This document shows, one piece after another, positions 63,236 through 64,000 of a stretch of DNA of 64,000 nt (positions within the stretch are counted from its first letter, which is position 1; each line of letters opens with the position of its first letter). The position numbers were made by a program, and so were the translations under genes. The stretch comes from CAVSRC01 sp963743015 (lineage in GTDB: Bacteria > Pseudomonadota > Alphaproteobacteria > Rhizobiales > Kaistiaceae): positions 62,001 through 126,000 of the forward strand of contig CAVUOD010000011.1 in assembly GCA_963743015.1 (NCBI GenBank), written 5' to 3'. Under the pieces are notes generated by a model, which saw nothing but the letters and a program-made list of their open reading frames with translations, searched no databases and was not told the DNA's origin.

Positions 63236-63863
63236 GAAATCGAGGAAACCGCGCGGGCGGCCGCGCCAGTTCGACGAGGCGACGTTGCTTGAGCGTGCCC
63301 GCGCGTTGTTCTGGGAGCAGGGATTCCAGGCAACTTCGCTCGGCGAGATCGCCGCGGCGACCGGCGTCCACAAGCCGAGCCTCTACGGCGCCTACGAGAC
63401 CAAGACGCGGCTCTTTCTGAAGACGCTTGATCTCTATCGCGCCGAGGCCGGCGACCGCATCGCCGATGCGTTCTCACGCGAACCTCTCGCTGCGGCGCTG
63501 AAGGCCTTCTTCGCCACCGACATTGCGCTGTTCGCCGGCAAGGGTCCGCGTGGCTGCTACGTGATGAACGTCGCCGGGCCGGCAGGACGCGAGGACAAAG
63601 AGATCGGCGCGGCCGCCACACTGGCATGGACAGCGCTGTCGGCCGCGGTCGCCGCGCGCATCGCACGCGCATCAGCGGAGGAATTGCCGGCCGGGATGTC
63701 AGCACAAGCGCTGGCCGATCTGACGATGGCCGTTCACCTCGCTTTGGCGACGCGGGCGCGCGCCGGAGACCCGCCAGCGCTCCTTAAGCCACGCGCCGAC
63801 GCGCTTCTTGGGCTGGTCCCGGGACGGCCGCGGCGTGCAGGCGCACGCCCTACAGGACGCTGA
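63228..63863 (+). CDS. TetR-family regulator
   Basis: 211 residues. N-terminal helix-turn-helix: RGRPRQFDEATLLERARALF, SLGEIAAATGVHKPSLYGAY with the TetR recognition helix; the rest is a helical ligand domain (KGPRGCYVMNVAGPAGREDK). It resembles the AcuR/PsrA-like group with C-terminal TetR_C_16-type fold, uncertain. ATG 63228 was chosen because longer starts run through the operator. It probably represses itself and the divergent SRPBCC gene. Its end overlaps the next gene by 14 bases. Confidence 0.85.
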   Translation: MEQKSRKPRGRPRQFDEATLLERARALFWEQGFQATSLGEIAAATGVHKPSLYGAYETKTRLFLKTLDLYRAEAGDRIADAFSREPLAAALKAFFATDIALFAGKGPRGCYVMNVAGPAGREDKEIGAAATLAWTALSAAVAARIARASAEELPAGMSAQALADLTMAVHLALATRARAGDPPALLKPRADALLGLVPGRPRRAGARPTGR

Positions 63864-64000
63864 AGCCCTTCACGAAGGGATCGCGGTCGTCGAGAAGATC
63901 GTGTTGTAGCCGGTGATCCACGCCTGGCCGGCGACCGAGGGGACGATGGCGTCATAATCGCCGACCGTCACCGCCTTCTCGACGCGGCCACGAAAGAGGC
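63850..64000 (-). CDS. Proline racemase-family protein, C-terminal part (one-base deletion)
   Basis: The last 50 codons of a minus-strand gene that continues beyond the window. It reads RGRVEKAVTVGDYDAIVPSV, AGQAWITGYNTIF, then, after one missing base at about 63888-63893, LDDRDPFVKGFSVL and a TAG at 63850-63852. The GYNTIF-x-DDRDPF ending is characteristic of proline racemase/4-hydroxyproline 2-epimerase proteins. Whether it is a racemase, epimerase or dehydratase needs the active-site Cys residues outside the window. Confidence 0.75.

Overview
The window is GC-rich (roughly two thirds G+C by eye) bacterial chromosome. Gene content points to an alphaproteobacterium of the Hyphomicrobiales (Rhizobiales): a Tad/Cpa (Flp) pilus locus in the alphaproteobacterial cpa order, a yejABEF peptide importer, a nupABC/cdd/deoA/deoB/upp nucleoside-salvage block, a GcvA-like LysR regulator, a CO-dehydrogenase-like coxG-coxS-coxM set, and GC-rich composite hairpin repeats of the kind common between rhizobial genes. 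The genus cannot be fixed from sequence alone. No rRNA, tRNA, CRISPR array, insertion sequence, prophage or plasmid backbone was seen.

Layout. 1-5 kb: end of yejA, then yejB, yejE, a small periplasmic protein and yejF, followed by a 2-hydroxyacid dehydrogenase and a LysR regulator. 7.4-11.3 kb (minus): an M17 aminopeptidase, a GT8 glycosyltransferase, a MarR regulator and an NlpC/P60 hydrolase, probably for peptide and cell-wall peptide turnover. 11.3-25.4 kb: the Tad pilus region. tadD stands apart; two flp pilins, cpaA, cpaBCDE, cpaF, tadB, tadC and a patatin lipase run on the minus strand; a solo pilus N-domain protein, TadE and TadF run the other way. 25.4-36.6 kb: an orphan PhnD-like binding protein, galM, a phosphohexomutase, a TPR/beta-barrel plus FecR pair, a glycosyltransferase, a retropepsin-like protease, an SDR, and a BNR-propeller/MoaD-like/DHFR-like trio. 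36.7-47.2 kb: nucleoside uptake and breakdown (upp, deoB, deoA, cdd, BMP-type ABC importer) and glucokinase. 47.2-53.6 kb: bacterioferritin, LysE and MFS exporters, GNAT, LysR, coxGSM. 53.8-64 kb: two RNA methyltransferases, lspA, an E1/transketolase-like enzyme, a P-type ATPase, an orphan UgpC-type ATPase, a DapA-family lyase, an SRPBCC/TetR pair with a clear operator, and the end of a proline racemase-family gene.

A dominant property is that 11 otherwise well-conserved genes are broken by about 23 single-base indels, mostly insertions, clustered in 1-26 kb and 53.9-57.5 kb and absent from about 27-53.8 kb. The protein sequence resumes exactly in the new frame each time, so I read these as sequence errors rather than gene decay. 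Several fall in GANTC, the CcrM methylation site of alphaproteobacteria. Coordinates given for these genes span the whole reconstructed gene.

The least explained units are the barrel/FecR pair, the propeller/MoaD-like pair, the small protein inside the yej operon, the patatin gene at the end of the tad operon, and the cox set lacking coxL.
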